Below, in pieces: positions 63,977 through 64,000 of a stretch of 64,000 nt of DNA (positions are counted from its first letter, which is position 1; each line of letters opens with the position of its first letter). Both the position numbers and the translations under genes were made by a program. The notes beneath the pieces were generated by a model. The model saw only the letters and a list, made by a program, of their open reading frames with translations. It ran no database searches and was not told the origin of the DNA. This DNA comes from Kibdelosporangium banguiense. Lineage in GTDB: Bacteria; Actinomycetota; Actinomycetes; Mycobacteriales; Pseudonocardiaceae. The stretch is taken from assembly GCF_017876405.1 (NCBI RefSeq), contig NZ_JAGINW010000001.1, forward strand, positions 3,175,203 through 3,239,202. The letters run 5' to 3'.

Positions 63977-64000
63977 GTGCCCCCAAAGTGGCTTTCGGAG
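63977..64000 (+). repeat. GCCCCCAA palindromic repeat, copy 3 (cut by window end)
   Basis: GTGCCCCCAAAGTGGC and the following bases match the first arm of the 36968 copy with two differences over 24 nt. The second arm would lie beyond the window. It sits 14 bp after the aldo/keto reductase stop. Confidence 0.55.

Overview
The window is high-GC actinobacterial chromosome, most likely from a Pseudonocardiaceae-type genus (inference). The grounds are the codon use, many GTG starts, probable leaderless genes, the coenzyme F420 gene fbiC, class-E-type LAXTG surface proteins, ESX/type VII-type small proteins, DUF1918, DUF3558 and DUF1707 proteins, and a gas-vesicle cluster of Streptomyces type (gvpO, A, F, J, L, S, K). 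I see no rRNA, tRNA or CRISPR array.

Left end (1-4.6 kb): the end of an integrated mobile element. It carries a TraG/VirD4-like coupling ATPase and a large serine recombinase. Its right junction falls inside a HhH-GPD DNA-glycosylase gene whose first few dozen codons are missing. From 5.1 to 28 kb is chromosomal housekeeping: MFS exporter, methyltransferase, Ser/Thr kinase, YdjM-like membrane hydrolase, two paralogous LAXTG surface proteins (the first frameshifted), icd, xth, an accessory methionyl-tRNA synthetase with a possible Met-codon leader peptide, fbiC, trpS, a BrkB/YihY protein, a tandem pair of DD-carboxypeptidase-like proteins (one with all three catalytic motifs lost), an M6 metalloprotease, and a beta-lactamase-fold hydrolase with its ArsR-type regulator.

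28-32.2 kb: gas-vesicle locus. A seven-gene minus-strand operon, gvpO-J-L-S-K-A-F, has start/stop overlaps at nearly every junction. It converges on a plus-strand pair, gvpJ'-gvpL', that looks like a duplicate of the J-L module. gvpG and gvpN are not seen. 32.5-36.8 kb: a secreted trypsin-like protease and the sdhCDAB operon.

37-59 kb: nucleoside uptake and salvage. A BMP-family lipoprotein, ATPase and two permeases (37.2-42.3 kb) are followed by cytidine deaminase, thymidine phosphorylase and adenosine deaminase. Further on are deoC with two aldehyde dehydrogenase genes, and uracil phosphoribosyltransferase. Together they could import nucleosides, deaminate and phosphorolyse them, feed deoxyribose-5-phosphate to acetaldehyde plus glyceraldehyde-3-phosphate, oxidise the aldehyde and recover uracil. 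Interspersed are a secreted PLD-like protein, a coiled-coil protein, an AraC regulator and a type VII-secretion-like group (50.6-53.4 kb: two YbaB-like proteins, an EspC-like protein and an NlpC/P60 hydrolase).

59-64 kb: a DUF3558 lipoprotein, a second WXG/ESX-like pair, a TetR regulator, a ribbon-helix-helix/Fic toxin-antitoxin-like pair with a degenerate Fic motif, and a MerR regulator with an aldo/keto reductase behind a promoter with a 19-bp spacer. Two families of dispersed intergenic repeats occur. One is nested GCCCCCAA palindromes at 36.97, 51.86 and 63.98 kb. The other is a 68-70-bp element at 28.30 and 48.03 kb.
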